Shown here one piece after another: positions 31,580-40,316 of a DNA stretch of 64,000 nt. The notes under the pieces were generated by a model. It was not told where the DNA came from and did not search any database. It saw only the letters and a program-made list of their open reading frames with translations. The translations under genes and the position numbers were made by a program. This DNA is from JALYRV01 sp040902895. Lineage in GTDB: Bacteria; Acidobacteriota; Vicinamibacteria; Vicinamibacterales; SCN-69-37. The stretch spans positions 1 to 64,000 of the forward strand of contig JBBDWL010000049.1 in the NCBI GenBank assembly GCA_040902895.1. Direction: 5' to 3'. Position 1 is the first letter of the stretch, and each line of letters begins with the position of its first letter.

Positions 31580-32392
31580 TTACTGGATGAAGTCCTTGAA
31601 GTTCGTCCGCGAGATGCGAAGCGTCTCGACCTGGCCTGAATCGCCGATCGGCTTCGAGGCGCGGCCGTTGATGGTAAACGTCATCGCCGCGGCATCGCCG
31701 ACCTGCAGCAGCGCTCCTTCCTGAATGTCGTGCGTCTCGCGCTCGCCGGCTGCCATGACGCGCGACACCCGCAAGGTGCCGTCGACGGTGAGCTCGACCC
31801 AGCAGTTCGCGCTCGGCGTCAGCACCAGGCGCATGGGTTGTCCCGGGTTCAAATCCGGAATGGGCCCGGTCGGATTCGGTGCGGCGGTGGCCTGGCCCGC
31901 GCCAGGCTGGGCGGCCTGCTGCGGCTGGGCCGGCGCGCCCGCCACTGCCGGCGGTGCGGCTGCCGGCGCCGCACGGTCCATCCCGCGGACGGTGAGAAAC
32001 ACGACGATGACGCCGACGAGGAGCACGATGGCGGTCCAGGGGCCGAGGCCGAACATCCGGGAGGGCTTCCATGACTGCCGGAATTCGAGCGCGGGATCGG
32101 CGTGCTCGGGCAGCAGGGGCGTGTCTTCCTGTGCGATGGCCGGCGGCGGTTCGAACGTCTGACCCGCCTCCTTCAGAAAATCGGCGACCGTCTGATCGGG
32201 ATCCAAGCCCACTTCGTCGGCGTACGCGCGCACGAACGACCGGCTGAAGATGCCGCCCGGCAGGCGATCGAAGTCATTGCGCTCGAGTGCCTCGAGCGCG
32301 CTCATGGAAATTTTGGTCGCGTTGGCGATGTGCCGAAGCGAGACGCCCTTGCGTTCACGGGCTGATCGAAGGGTGCCGCCGAAGTCGCCCAT
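31580..32392 (-). CDS. RodZ-like helix-turn-helix membrane protein
   Basis: A 270-residue protein with RodZ layout. Residues about 5-70 form a Cro-like HTH (LRSARERKGVSLRHIANATK; LERNDFDRLPGGIFSRSFVR). A single membrane helix (about 118-134, AIVLLVGVIVVFLTVRG) leads to a Pro/Ala/Gln linker and a C-terminal DUF4115 beta domain (CWVELTVDGTLRVSRVMAAG). In rods, RodZ links MreB to the wall machinery; no mreB is in view, so the cell-shape role is inference. Confidence 0.82.
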   Translation of the reverse strand: MGDFGGTLRSARERKGVSLRHIANATKISMSALEALERNDFDRLPGGIFSRSFVRAYADEVGLDPDQTVADFLKEAGQTFEPPPAIAQEDTPLLPEHADPALEFRQSWKPSRMFGLGPWTAIVLLVGVIVVFLTVRGMDRAAPAAAPPAVAGAPAQPQQAAQPGAGQATAAPNPTGPIPDLNPGQPMRLVLTPSANCWVELTVDGTLRVSRVMAAGERETHDIQEGALLQVGDAAAMTFTINGRASKPIGDSGQVETLRISRTNFKDFIQ

Positions 32393-32408
32393 GGAAGATA
32401 TCTGACGC

Positions 32409-33041
32409 TCACTCTAGTGAACGGTCTCGAAGGCTGTCAACGTCTTCGCGCGCCGGCGGTGACAGAAACAGCCCGATCGCGGCGACGCCGGCCGCGCCCG
32501 CCGCGAGCAGATCGCGGGCGTTGGCGGGCGTCACACCGCCGATGGCGACCACCGGAAGGCGCGACGCTCGTGCAATTGTGCGCACGCCGTCTGGTCCGAG
32601 CGGCGCGCGGCCCGGCTTCGACTCCGTTTCGAATGCGGGGCCGGCGATGAGCCAGTCAAGGGCGGCGTCGCCGCCAAAGCGGGCCGCCTCTGCAGCATCA
32701 TGCACGGCCCGGCTCAACGTCATACCTGGGGCCAGCAACGGACGCACGCGCGCCGGCTCGGGACCATCCGCTCTCAGATGCACGCCCGACGCCCCGGCAG
32801 CCACGGCGACGTCGACGCGATCGGTCACGACGACGCGGCCGAGCGCGGCAATCGCACGCGTCAGATCGAAGAGCGCGGCGCCGTCGAGATCGCGCTCGCG
32901 GATCTGGACGGCGTCGACACCTGCCGCGAAGGCCTCGCGCGCCTGCCGTTCGAGCGCGTGCAGCCGCGCGTCGATCGCGGCGCCCGGCACCAGCCGCCGG
33001 CTGTCGGTGACGAGCAGGACGCGCGGATGGTCAACGGACAT
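32409..33041 (-). CDS. thiE: Thiamine-phosphate synthase family protein
   Basis: TIM-barrel enzyme expected to join HMP-PP and THZ-P to thiamine phosphate. 210 residues from ATG 33041, which has GGAG upstream; an ATG at 33053 adds four residues. Motifs: VDAVQIRERDLDG, VVVTDRVDVAVAAGASGVHL, WLIAGPAFETESKPGRAPLG and PVVAIGGVTPANA. The usual GxxDLP after VHL is replaced by RADGPEP, so it may be a TenI-type paralogue instead of the authentic synthase. No other thiamine genes nearby. Confidence 0.72.
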   Translation of the reverse strand: MSVDHPRVLLVTDSRRLVPGAAIDARLHALERQAREAFAAGVDAVQIRERDLDGAALFDLTRAIAALGRVVVTDRVDVAVAAGASGVHLRADGPEPARVRPLLAPGMTLSRAVHDAAEAARFGGDAALDWLIAGPAFETESKPGRAPLGPDGVRTIARASRLPVVAIGGVTPANARDLLAAGAAGVAAIGLFLSPPAREDVDSLRDRSLE

Positions 33042-33246
33042 CCGCTCCGGCATCGCGGGTGCGCCGCTCGCGTCCGAGCAGAAACGATCCGAGCTCGCCC
33101 AGCCCCGCCAGCAGGGTGATGATGCCGACGACCGACACGGCGCCGCGTGTCATGGGCGCGTCGGCAAGTGAGGCCATCGCCGGCGTGGCATGCAGCCAGG
33201 CGTTGCGATCCCAGAACGGCAGCCACGGGCCGACCAGAAGGATCAA
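33031..33246 (-). CDS. Small membrane protein, start uncertain
   Basis: A frame of 71 residues from TTG 33246 ending in overlap with the thiE start. It has one clear membrane segment (GAVSVVGIITLLAGLGELGS). The same hydrophobic frame continues upstream to 33303 without ATG/GTG (reading FSHLLLIAYFLEAGLILLVG), suggesting a two-helix protein whose start codon is non-standard or mutated. Family unknown. Confidence 0.5.
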   Translation of the reverse strand: MILLVGPWLPFWDRNAWLHATPAMASLADAPMTRGAVSVVGIITLLAGLGELGSFLLGRERRTRDAGADVR

Positions 33247-33299
33247 TCCGGCTTCGAGAAAATAGGCAATGAGCAGCAGGTGGCTGAAGGTGCGGATGA

Positions 33300-35327
33300 T
33301 CAGCCCCCGATCTCAGCGCGCGCAAGACGCTCGACGCGCGCGGCAATGCCGCGGTAGTCGCCGGCCTCGGCGTGAAGTTCCATGAAGATGGCAAGCGCGC
33401 GCATCGATTCTCCCTGTCCTTCCAGCATGTCGGCCAGATCGTACATGAGCGCGAAACCCGCATCGCGATCGGGCGCCGGCACTTCACTCGCGCGCTCGAG
33501 CCATTCTATGGCCTCGGGCACGCGCCCCTCGCTGCGCAGCAGCCGCGCGAGGGCCGAGGCCGCGCGAAAACGATACAGCGGCGATCGCGATGCCTCGCCG
33601 TACAGCCGGAGCGCATCATCCATCTGTCCGAGCGCCGCGGCGAGCTCCGCCTCTTCGTAGGCCGCTTCCGCGCGCTCGTGTTCTTCGACGCGATTGCGCT
33701 CGCGGAATCCGTCGAAGACCTCCTCGAGCGGCGCGACGGCCTCGGCGGCCGGCGGCTCCTCGTCGAGCGCATCGAGCGTCGACGTCAGATCGATCTCGGG
33801 CACTGCGGTCTCCGGCTTCGGCGCGATGCGGCCCGCTTCTTCGGCCAGGAGGCGGGAGACGAGAGCCTCTTCGGACTCCGCAGGTTCCATGGGTTCCACA
33901 GGTTCCGCTCGTTCCACGGGTTTGGTTCGTGGTTCGCCGGGTTCTGGTTCGACGGGTTCCGGTTCGAGAGGTTCTAACGGTGGAGACGGCTGGTCGTAGA
34001 CATAGACGTCGAATGCCGGCAGTTCGAGATCGGCGTCGGGTTCGATGGGCGCTGGTGCTGGCGCGGCCGGTTCGGCCGCGGTGGGCTCGGTGGTCCCGGG
34101 ATCGAACGGCGGGAACGCGGCGTCTGGATTGAGGAAGGCCACGGCCTGCGCTTCAGGATCGGGAAGGCCTGCCGCGGCATAGGCGCGGACCAGGCGGCGG
34201 CGCGCATCTTCGTTGCCGGGCTCGGCAGATGCGAGATCCTCGGCGATCACACGCGCCGATTCTCCCTGACCCGACGCGATATACGCGTCGGCAAGCGCGC
34301 ATTGGGCCTTCGCCAGCGTCTGATCGAGTCCTTCCTCGAGACAGATCTCCACGAGCCGCAGGGCGCCTCCGACATGCGCGGGCGCGGCTTCGAGAAAGGC
34401 GTTCAGCACGTCAACGGCCTCGGCGACGCGCCGGTGTCCGATGGCCGCATCCGCCAGCGCATCGGCCGCGATGAATGCCGCCTCAGGAAGGCGCGGCGCG
34501 ATCTGGCGCATGAAGGCCATCACGTCAGCGGCGGCCGGCTGGTGCGCCAGGGCGCGCCTGATATCTTCCCGGCCCTCATCAAGCCGGCCCGACTGCAGCT
34601 CTCCCTTTGCCACGAGCAGCAGCATCGCGGGATCGTCGGCGGCCACCTCGCGGGTGAGATACACCTCGGCCTCGGACTCCTGGCCGAGATCGTTCAACAG
34701 CCCGATCAACTGCTTGCGGGCGATGCGGTCGCCCGGCACGAGATGCACCGTTTCACGAAGCACGTCGATGGCCTCGTCGGGCCGTTCCTTCTCGAGCAGA
34801 TCCACTGCCAGATCCCGCAGCCGCGCGGCGGCATCCGGTCCCTGCCCGCGACCGGCCAGAATGCGCGCGGCCTGCATCCGGCCTTCGACGTCGCCGGCAT
34901 CGACGTCGGCGAGCGCAATCAGGATCTCGTCGGCGCCGGCGATGTCGCCGCGCGCGCGCCGCTTCGCCGCGACCGCATGCATCGACGTCCGCGCGTCAGC
35001 CAGCAGCCCCTGCTTCGCCGCAATCGTGCCGAGCTGCAGCAGCGCGTGCTCATTCTCAGGCTGAATCTTCAGCATCTTCTTGAACAGGGCCGACGCCTTG
35101 GGCAGGAAGCCTTCCGCGAGCAGGTGCTCTGCAATCCTCGTGTAATGCGCCACCGCGCTGTCGACCTGGCCGGCGCGCGCGTAGAGATCGCCGAGCGTGT
35201 TCGCCGAGTTCAGATCGCGCGGCTGCTGCTCGACGATGCGCAGGTACTCCGCGATGGCGTGATCGATCTTGCCGGCCTGCACGGCCTTCTCGGCCGACCG
35301 CAACGCGGCTTCGCGGTCGAATTTCAC
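33300..35327 (-). CDS. Large TPR protein
   Basis: A 675-residue soluble tetratricopeptide protein. The N-terminal 400 residues are continuous TPR-like helices (AIAEYLRIVEQQPRDLNSAN; KMLKIQPENEHALLQLGTIA). A Pro/Glu-rich linker at about 420-490 is encoded by GAACC-type repeats (EPLEPEPVEPEPGEP). Further TPR helices follow to the C-terminus. No signal peptide. Such proteins scaffold complexes; partner unknown. Downstream of rnhB with four-base overlap. Confidence 0.82.
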   Translation of the reverse strand: MKFDREAALRSAEKAVQAGKIDHAIAEYLRIVEQQPRDLNSANTLGDLYARAGQVDSAVAHYTRIAEHLLAEGFLPKASALFKKMLKIQPENEHALLQLGTIAAKQGLLADARTSMHAVAAKRRARGDIAGADEILIALADVDAGDVEGRMQAARILAGRGQGPDAAARLRDLAVDLLEKERPDEAIDVLRETVHLVPGDRIARKQLIGLLNDLGQESEAEVYLTREVAADDPAMLLLVAKGELQSGRLDEGREDIRRALAHQPAAADVMAFMRQIAPRLPEAAFIAADALADAAIGHRRVAEAVDVLNAFLEAAPAHVGGALRLVEICLEEGLDQTLAKAQCALADAYIASGQGESARVIAEDLASAEPGNEDARRRLVRAYAAAGLPDPEAQAVAFLNPDAAFPPFDPGTTEPTAAEPAAPAPAPIEPDADLELPAFDVYVYDQPSPPLEPLEPEPVEPEPGEPRTKPVERAEPVEPMEPAESEEALVSRLLAEEAGRIAPKPETAVPEIDLTSTLDALDEEPPAAEAVAPLEEVFDGFRERNRVEEHERAEAAYEEAELAAALGQMDDALRLYGEASRSPLYRFRAASALARLLRSEGRVPEAIEWLERASEVPAPDRDAGFALMYDLADMLEGQGESMRALAIFMELHAEAGDYRGIAARVERLARAEIGG

Positions 35328-36037
35328 GAAGACCCCCGTGGTGGGTACGTGGGTACGTGGCTTTCGTGGGTACCGTGGACGGTGGGGTCGGTGGATTCAG
35401 TGGGTTCGGTGGTGCCGTCGACGACGACCCGATCTCCGTGCAGCCTGAACGTCTTGCGGTGCACCGCGCTGTAGCCGTGCGCGGCCACCGCCTCGCGGTG
35501 TTCCCTGGTCGCGTAGCCCTTGTGGTGGGCGAAGCCGTAGCGGGGATCGGCGTCGTGCAGCTGTTGCATGAGGCGGTCGCGCGTCACCTTCGCCAGGATC
35601 GACGCGGCGGCAATCGCGGTGCAGCGCGCGTCGCCATGTGTGATGGCGCGCTGGGCCATGGGCAGGTCTGGAATCGTGAACGCGTCGACGAGCACGAAGT
35701 CGGGCAGCGGCGACAGGGCCATGACGGCGCGATTCATGGCCGCCAGCGACGCGTGATGAATGTTGAGCCTGTCGATCTCGTCAGGCTCGACGATCGAGAC
35801 CGACCAGGCCACCGCGGCGCGCACGATGCGCGCGAACAGCCGCTCGCGTTCGGCGGCGGTGACGGTCTTCGAGTCGGCAATGTGGGGAACGTACTTGCGC
35901 GGATTGAGCGCCACCGCACCGGCCACGACGGGGCCGGCCAGACAGCCGCGCCCCACTTCATCGACGCCCGCGACGCACGCGTACCCGTCGCGCCGGATGG
36001 CGTTCTCGATCGTCCGGAACGCGCGAACCCGTGCCAC
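35324..36037 (-). CDS. rnhB: Ribonuclease HII
   Basis: Removes ribonucleotides from DNA and RNA-DNA hybrids. 237 residues. DEDD catalytic residues are visible in AGVDEVGRGCLAGPVVAGAV (Asp, Glu), LVDAFTIPDL (Asp) and KVTRDRLMQQL (Asp). The family core ends near HRKTF; the last 35 residues are a Thr/Pro/Glu tail from a degenerate repeat at about 35335-35420, an addition not seen in typical RNase HII. Confidence 0.93.
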   Translation of the reverse strand: MARVRAFRTIENAIRRDGYACVAGVDEVGRGCLAGPVVAGAVALNPRKYVPHIADSKTVTAAERERLFARIVRAAVAWSVSIVEPDEIDRLNIHHASLAAMNRAVMALSPLPDFVLVDAFTIPDLPMAQRAITHGDARCTAIAAASILAKVTRDRLMQQLHDADPRYGFAHHKGYATREHREAVAAHGYSAVHRKTFRLHGDRVVVDGTTEPTESTDPTVHGTHESHVPTYPPRGSS

Positions 36038-36061
36038 GCCGAGGACTTTCCCGGTTGAAGG

Positions 36062-36415
36062 TCAGACGGTGACGGGACGCTTCTGCTCTTTCATGCGCGC
36101 GGCCTTGCCCTTGAGATCGCGCAGGAAGTAGAGCTTGGAGCGGCGCACTTTCGCGCTGCGCACCACATCGATCTTGTCGATGATCGGCGAGTGCAGCGGG
36201 AAGATGCGCTCGACGCCCTGGCCGAACGACACCTTGCGCACCGTGAACGTCGCGCGCGACCCGCCGCGGTGCAGGCCGATGACGATGCCCTCGAAAATCT
36301 GGATGCGCTCCTTGTCGCCTTCGCGCACCTTCACGTGCACGCGCACCGTCTCGCCCGAGCGAGGCACCGCGCGGTCCGTCAGTTCTCTCTGTTCAACCGT
36401 TTCCATGAGGTTCAT
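36062..36415 (-). CDS. rplS: Large-subunit ribosomal protein bL19
   Basis: 50S protein at the subunit interface. 117 residues from ATG 36415, which overlaps the trmD stop (ATGA); the frame open to 36544 is an Arg-rich shadow. Motifs: SGETVRVHVKVREGDKERIQ, FEGIVIGLHRGGSRATFTVR and ERIFPLHSPIIDKI. Part of rpsP-khpA-rimM-trmD-rplS. Confidence 0.96.
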   Translation of the reverse strand: MNLMETVEQRELTDRAVPRSGETVRVHVKVREGDKERIQIFEGIVIGLHRGGSRATFTVRKVSFGQGVERIFPLHSPIIDKIDVVRSAKVRRSKLYFLRDLKGKAARMKEQKRPVTV

Positions 36416-37161
36416 GATCGCTGTCCTTTTACTGCTTTCAACTCGTCGAGGACCGCCTTGTCGGCCGGTCCAAGGTCTTCGGCGCGCTCGAGCAAATCGG
36501 GCCGCCGCTCGAGCGTGCGGCGCAGCCGTTCGCGCCGCCGCCACTTCTCGATCTCGCCATGATGCCCCGACACGAGCACCGGCGGCACCGCGCGTCCTTC
36601 GAATTCCGCCGGACGCGTGTAGTGTGGATGGTCGAGCATGCCGGCCGCGAAGGAATCCTCCGCCACCGACTGCGCGTCGCCCACCACACCCGGCACCAGT
36701 CTCACCACCGCATCGATGAACACGAGCGCGGGCAGCTCGCCGCCCGTCAGCACGTAGTCGCCGATCGAGATCTCGTCGGTCACCAGCGACTCGACGACGC
36801 GCTCGTCGATCCCTTCGTACCGTCCGCAGATGACGATCACGCGCGCCATGCGGCTGAACCGCTGGGCCTCGGTATGATCGAGCCGGCGTCCCTGCGGCGA
36901 CATCAGCACCACCGCATCGGCCGCCCCGCGTTCGGCCTGAATCGCCTCCACCGCGCGAAACAGCGGCTCGGGCTTCAGCACCATCCCCGGTCCGCCGCCA
37001 AACGGCACATCGTCGACCGTGCGATGCCGGTCGGTCGTGAATGCGCGCAAATCGCGCACGCCAATCTCGACGACGTCCCGCTCGACCGCGCGCCCGATGA
37101 TCCCCTCGTCGAGCGCGTGCTGGACCATGTCGGGAAAGATCGTAATCACGTCGAGCTTCAC
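36412..37161 (-). CDS. trmD: tRNA (guanine-N1)-methyltransferase
   Basis: Makes m1G37 in tRNAs to prevent frameshifting. About 249 residues from GTG 37161, overlapping the rimM stop (GTGA). SPOUT knot motifs: VITIFPDM, PFGGGPGMVLKPEP, VIVICGRYEGIDERV and ISIGDYVLTGGELPALVFID. A longer frame to 37194 is less likely. Confidence 0.96.
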   Translation of the reverse strand: MKLDVITIFPDMVQHALDEGIIGRAVERDVVEIGVRDLRAFTTDRHRTVDDVPFGGGPGMVLKPEPLFRAVEAIQAERGAADAVVLMSPQGRRLDHTEAQRFSRMARVIVICGRYEGIDERVVESLVTDEISIGDYVLTGGELPALVFIDAVVRLVPGVVGDAQSVAEDSFAAGMLDHPHYTRPAEFEGRAVPPVLVSGHHGEIEKWRRRERLRRTLERRPDLLERAEDLGPADKAVLDELKAVKGQRS

Positions 37162-37727
37162 TCGCCGGCTTCCTCTTTCCCCTTTTCCCGCCAAGTCCCT
37201 CGATTGACCTCGAGCAGCCCTTCCGGCGGATCGATCTCGACCACTCTGGCCGCGACGTCCACCTTGCAGAACTCGGCGACCAGCGGGACGAGCGCGTTGC
37301 CCTCGGGCCCGTCGATCACCAGGATGCTGCGGTCCGTCGGGCCCTGGATGCCGACCACCGTGCCGACGTCGCGGCCGTCCTTCGTGCGCACCCGGCTGCC
37401 CAGCAGCTGGTGGTGATACCAGACGTTCTCGGGCAGCGCGCCAAGCTCGCTTTCGGGGACCCGCAGCTCGCGTCCCCGCAGCGTCTCGGCCTCGTTCATC
37501 GATTCGATCGTCTCGAACCGCACCACCGGACGCCCTGCGTGCATGCGGAAGTCTGCGATGGCCAGCGGCGACGCCGTGCCGTCGCGCTCGATGAATACCC
37601 TGCCGCCCTCGGCGAAACGTTCCTCCGGGAAGTCTGTCTCGGCGTCGATGATGACTTCCCCGCGGATGCCCTGCGGCCTCGCGATGCGGCCGACAAGCAC
37701 CATGTCTTCCCAGCCGGGGATAGACAC
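37158..37727 (-). CDS. rimM: Ribosome maturation factor RimM
   Basis: Assists 30S head assembly and binds uS19. 189 residues from GTG 37727; an alternative ATG at 37703 gives the common beginning MVLVGRIARPQGIRGEV and is preceded by GGGAAG. An N-terminal RimM domain is followed by a PRC-barrel (VWYHHQLLGSRVRTKDGRDV). The C-terminal tail (REKGKEEAGE) is charged. Confidence 0.93.
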   Translation of the reverse strand: MSIPGWEDMVLVGRIARPQGIRGEVIIDAETDFPEERFAEGGRVFIERDGTASPLAIADFRMHAGRPVVRFETIESMNEAETLRGRELRVPESELGALPENVWYHHQLLGSRVRTKDGRDVGTVVGIQGPTDRSILVIDGPEGNALVPLVAEFCKVDVAARVVEIDPPEGLLEVNRGTWREKGKEEAGE

Positions 37728-37733
37728 GGCCGG

Positions 37734-37973
37734 TCAGTCTCTGAATTCGACGGTCACGCGCCGATCGTCGAGGTCGCCTGCCGCCGCGGCCACCGTGCGC
37801 ACGGCCGCCGCGGTGCGGCCCTGCCGTCCAATGATCCGCCCGAGCTCGCCCGGGGCCATGAACACCTCGATGACCGACTGGCCGCGGTGTTCCGCCTCGG
37901 TGACGCGGACGTCTTCAGGACGGCCGGCCAGCGCGCGAGCCATCACTTCGACGACCTCGCGCGCGCGGCTCAT
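37734..37973 (-). CDS. khpA: KH-domain RNA-binding protein KhpA
   Basis: A 79-residue single-KH protein of the YlqC/KhpA family, which binds RNA and in some bacteria partners KhpB. The GxxG loop reads LGRIIGRQGRTAAAVRTV. ATG overlaps the rpsP stop. The position between rpsP and rimM is standard. The longer frame to 38273 is an rpsP shadow. Confidence 0.92.
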   Translation of the reverse strand: MSRAREVVEVMARALAGRPEDVRVTEAEHRGQSVIEVFMAPGELGRIIGRQGRTAAAVRTVAAAAGDLDDRRVTVEFRD

Positions 37974-38269
37974 GCCCGGGCGTCCTGGCCTGAGCCTGTC
38001 GAAGGCCCTTCCGCCGCCGGTTCCACGGCGGACGGTTTCGGCGCGCGCGCGATCAGCGTGCGCACCGTGTCTGACGGACGCGCGCCCTGCTGCACCCAAT
38101 ACGCGATGCGCTCGCGGTCGAGCGTCAGCGTCTCGGGCTTCGTGCGCGGATTGTAGGTGCCCAGCACCTCTTTGAACGCCCCGTCGCGCGGCGCGGAATG
38201 CTCGGTCACGACGATACGAAAGTACGGGCGCTTCTTCGAACCGACGCGCCGCATGCGAATGACTAACAT
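37970..38269 (-). CDS. rpsP: Small-subunit ribosomal protein bS16
   Basis: 30S assembly protein. 99 residues. The conserved body is MLVIRMRRVGSKKRPYFRIV, ETLTLDRERIAYWVQQGARP. After about residue 78 the tail (EGPSTGSGQDARA) is read from a CCTGAGCCTGTCGAAGG sequence at 37989-38005, a word that recurs in many bacterial genomes as a dispersed repeat, so the tail is probably repeat-derived. Lies 13 bp after ffh. Confidence 0.95.
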   Translation of the reverse strand: MLVIRMRRVGSKKRPYFRIVVTEHSAPRDGAFKEVLGTYNPRTKPETLTLDRERIAYWVQQGARPSDTVRTLIARAPKPSAVEPAAEGPSTGSGQDARA

Positions 38270-38282
38270 CCAAAATCTCCCT

Positions 38283-39653
38283 CTATCTGCCGACTTGCCT
38301 CAACAGCTTCTTCTGGTCGATGCCCTTCAAGTTTTTCCCCGAAGCCCCTTGCAGCAGGCCTCCCATCGACTTCATCATCTTGCGCATCTGCACGAACTGT
38401 TTCAGCAGGTGGTTGACCTCCTGCACCGTCGTGCCGCTGCCCTTCGCGATGCGCTTGCGGCGCTGGCCGTTGATCACCTGGTGATTGCGGCGCTCTTTCG
38501 GCGTCATCGAGTTGATGATCGCCTCCACGCGCTTCACCTGGCCCTCGTCGACCTGCTCTTTCGACTTCTGCAGCTCTTTCAGCTGGCCGAAACCGGGAAG
38601 CATGCCGAGAATCTGCTCGAGCGGCCCCATCTTGCGAATCGCCCGCAGCTGATCCCGGAAATCGTCGAGCGTGAACTCGTCGCGCCGGATCTTCTGCTCG
38701 AGCGCCGCCGCCTCGTCGGCCGAGAACGCCTGCTCGGCCTTCTCGATGAGCGACAGCACGTCGCCCATGCCCAGCACGCGCGATACCACGCGATCGGGAT
38801 GGAACGGCTCGAGATCCTGCAGCCGCTCGCCGCTGCCCGCGAACGCGATGGGCACGCCGACGACCGACACCACCGACAGCGCCGCGCCTCCGCGCGCGTC
38901 GCCGTCCATCTTCGTCAGCACGACGCCGCTCACGCCGATGCGCCGGTTGAACTCACCGGCGCTCTTGATGGCGTCCTGCCCCGTCATCGCATCGGCGACG
39001 AACAGCTGATCGACGGGCTCGACCGCCCGCTTGATCGCCTCGAGCTCGATCATCAGCGCATCGTCGACATGCAGGCGTCCCGCGGTGTCGACGATGACGA
39101 CATCGAAGCCCTTGCCGCGGGCCTGCTGCAGCGCGCCCGAGGCGCGCGCAACCGGATCCATGTCGCCGGCGGGATCGTGCACCGGCACGTCCACCTGCTT
39201 CGCGAGCACCGACAACTGCTCGATGGCCGCCGGCCGGCGCACGTCGGTCGACACCAAAATCGGGTGCCGGCCCTCGGACTTCAACAGCCGCGATAGCTTG
39301 GCCGCGGTGGTCGTCTTGCCCGAACCCTGAAGCCCGAGCAGCATGATCACGCGCGGCGATTTGGACGACGGAGGAAGACCGCCTGCCGTGTCGCCGAAAA
39401 GCGCAAGCATCTCGTCGCGCACGATCCGGACGACCTGCTGATCCGGTGAAAGGCTCGCCAGGACTTCGGCGTCGACGGCGCGATCGCGCACACGATCGAC
39501 GAAGGCCTTCACGACCTTGAAGTTGACGTCGGCCTCGAGCAGCGCCATCCGGATCTCCCGGAGCGCGGCTTCGACATTTTCCTCGGTCAGGCGTCCCTGG
39601 CCGCGAAGCGAGGCGAAGACGTCCTGGAGCCGGGTGCTCAGCGACTCGAACAT
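38283..39653 (-). CDS. ffh: Signal recognition particle GTPase Ffh
   Basis: Binds signal sequences on ribosomes and pairs with FtsY to deliver them to SecYEG. 456 residues: N domain, G domain (P-loop LLGLQGSGKTTTAAKL, DVRRPAAIEQL, VDTAGRLHVDD, TKMDGDARGGAAL) and the Met-rich M domain (MLPGFGQL; IINSMTPKERRN; MRKMMKSMGGLL). A strong promoter lies 67 bp upstream. No SRP RNA gene was recognised in the window. Confidence 0.96.
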   Translation of the reverse strand: MFESLSTRLQDVFASLRGQGRLTEENVEAALREIRMALLEADVNFKVVKAFVDRVRDRAVDAEVLASLSPDQQVVRIVRDEMLALFGDTAGGLPPSSKSPRVIMLLGLQGSGKTTTAAKLSRLLKSEGRHPILVSTDVRRPAAIEQLSVLAKQVDVPVHDPAGDMDPVARASGALQQARGKGFDVVIVDTAGRLHVDDALMIELEAIKRAVEPVDQLFVADAMTGQDAIKSAGEFNRRIGVSGVVLTKMDGDARGGAALSVVSVVGVPIAFAGSGERLQDLEPFHPDRVVSRVLGMGDVLSLIEKAEQAFSADEAAALEQKIRRDEFTLDDFRDQLRAIRKMGPLEQILGMLPGFGQLKELQKSKEQVDEGQVKRVEAIINSMTPKERRNHQVINGQRRKRIAKGSGTTVQEVNHLLKQFVQMRKMMKSMGGLLQGASGKNLKGIDQKKLLRQVGR

Positions 39654-39719
39654 TTACCGCATCGCGCGACCCGCGCGGGCCGGCACTACTTCCCCTAACC
39701 GGTTCAAACGCAAACAGTT

Positions 39720-39749
39720 ATTGTAGGCGAGCGCCGGCTGGAGTGTCAA
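39720..39749 (-). promoter_or_regulatory. Sigma-70-type promoter for ffh and the rpsP operon
   Basis: On the minus strand: -35 TTGACA (39749-39744), an 18-bp spacer and -10 TACAAT (39725-39720). It starts a leader of about 60 nt before ffh and probably serves the whole rpsP-rplS operon. Confidence 0.75.
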
Positions 39750-39773
39750 AAAACGGCCGATGCTGAGCTCGGC
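39748..39773 (-). terminator. Rho-independent terminator of the lipoprotein gene
   Basis: Minus-strand stem GCCGA (39773-39769) / TCGGC (39760-39756) with 8-nt loop, followed by CG and T6. The T run merges with the -35 box of the ffh promoter, so one gene's end overlaps the next one's promoter. Confidence 0.5.
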
Positions 39774-39777
39774 AGCC

Positions 39778-40170
39778 TTAGTCGGAGCAAAAATCTGGTC
39801 CGCAGCCGGTGACGCTCACAACGAGGGTTCCGGGAAAACCTCTCTCCGAACCTCGGTAGGGCGTGGCCTTTATCGTGGCGCGTCCGGGCAGCACGGCGGT
39901 GACGACGCCGAGGTCCGAAACGGTTGCCACCGAGGGCTCGGAAGATTCCCACCTGATAGCCCAGCCCTCGGTCGGGCTCGTCGGTCGCCCGGAGACCTGG
40001 ACGCTCGTCACCGTGGCCGCGTATTGGGCACTCGCACCGACCTGCAGCGTCGCCGGGCCGGTGACGGTTGCACCTACTTCAGGTATGTCCGGGAATGCGA
40101 TGCATCCCGTGAGACCCAACAGGGACGCCACGACGAGCAGATGCCTCGCGCGAATGCCCGGCCGCATCAC
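39778..40170 (-). CDS. Lipoprotein with Big_2-type Ig domain
   Basis: A 130-residue lipoprotein: basic n-region, hydrophobic core and a good lipobox (LLGLTGC, Cys23). The mature part is a bacterial Ig-like (Big_2) domain: VTGPATLQVGASAQYAA, then IRWESSEPSVATVSDLGVVT and PGRATIKATPYRG. Likely an envelope protein with adhesive or structural role. It stands 146 bp from ribAB and seems to be its own unit with a terminator. Confidence 0.8.
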   Translation of the reverse strand: MMRPGIRARHLLVVASLLGLTGCIAFPDIPEVGATVTGPATLQVGASAQYAATVTSVQVSGRPTSPTEGWAIRWESSEPSVATVSDLGVVTAVLPGRATIKATPYRGSERGFPGTLVVSVTGCGPDFCSD

Positions 40171-40316
40171 GGCACCACCGACACATTGAACGATCCGGAC
40201 CTGAGCAGATGCCTTGCGTACATGGTGTTCCTCGAGGAGCGGCGAAGGGAACGTGCGAGGCGGACAGGGTTGCCCGCTGAGGGGGAATGACTGAAGCGGC
40301 GCAGGATGTTACGGAG

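Noticed and set aside
40171..40316. Possible small gene between ribAB and the lipoprotein
   Set aside because: Frames here are low-complexity and lack ribosome sites; I see no feature in this 146-bp stretch.
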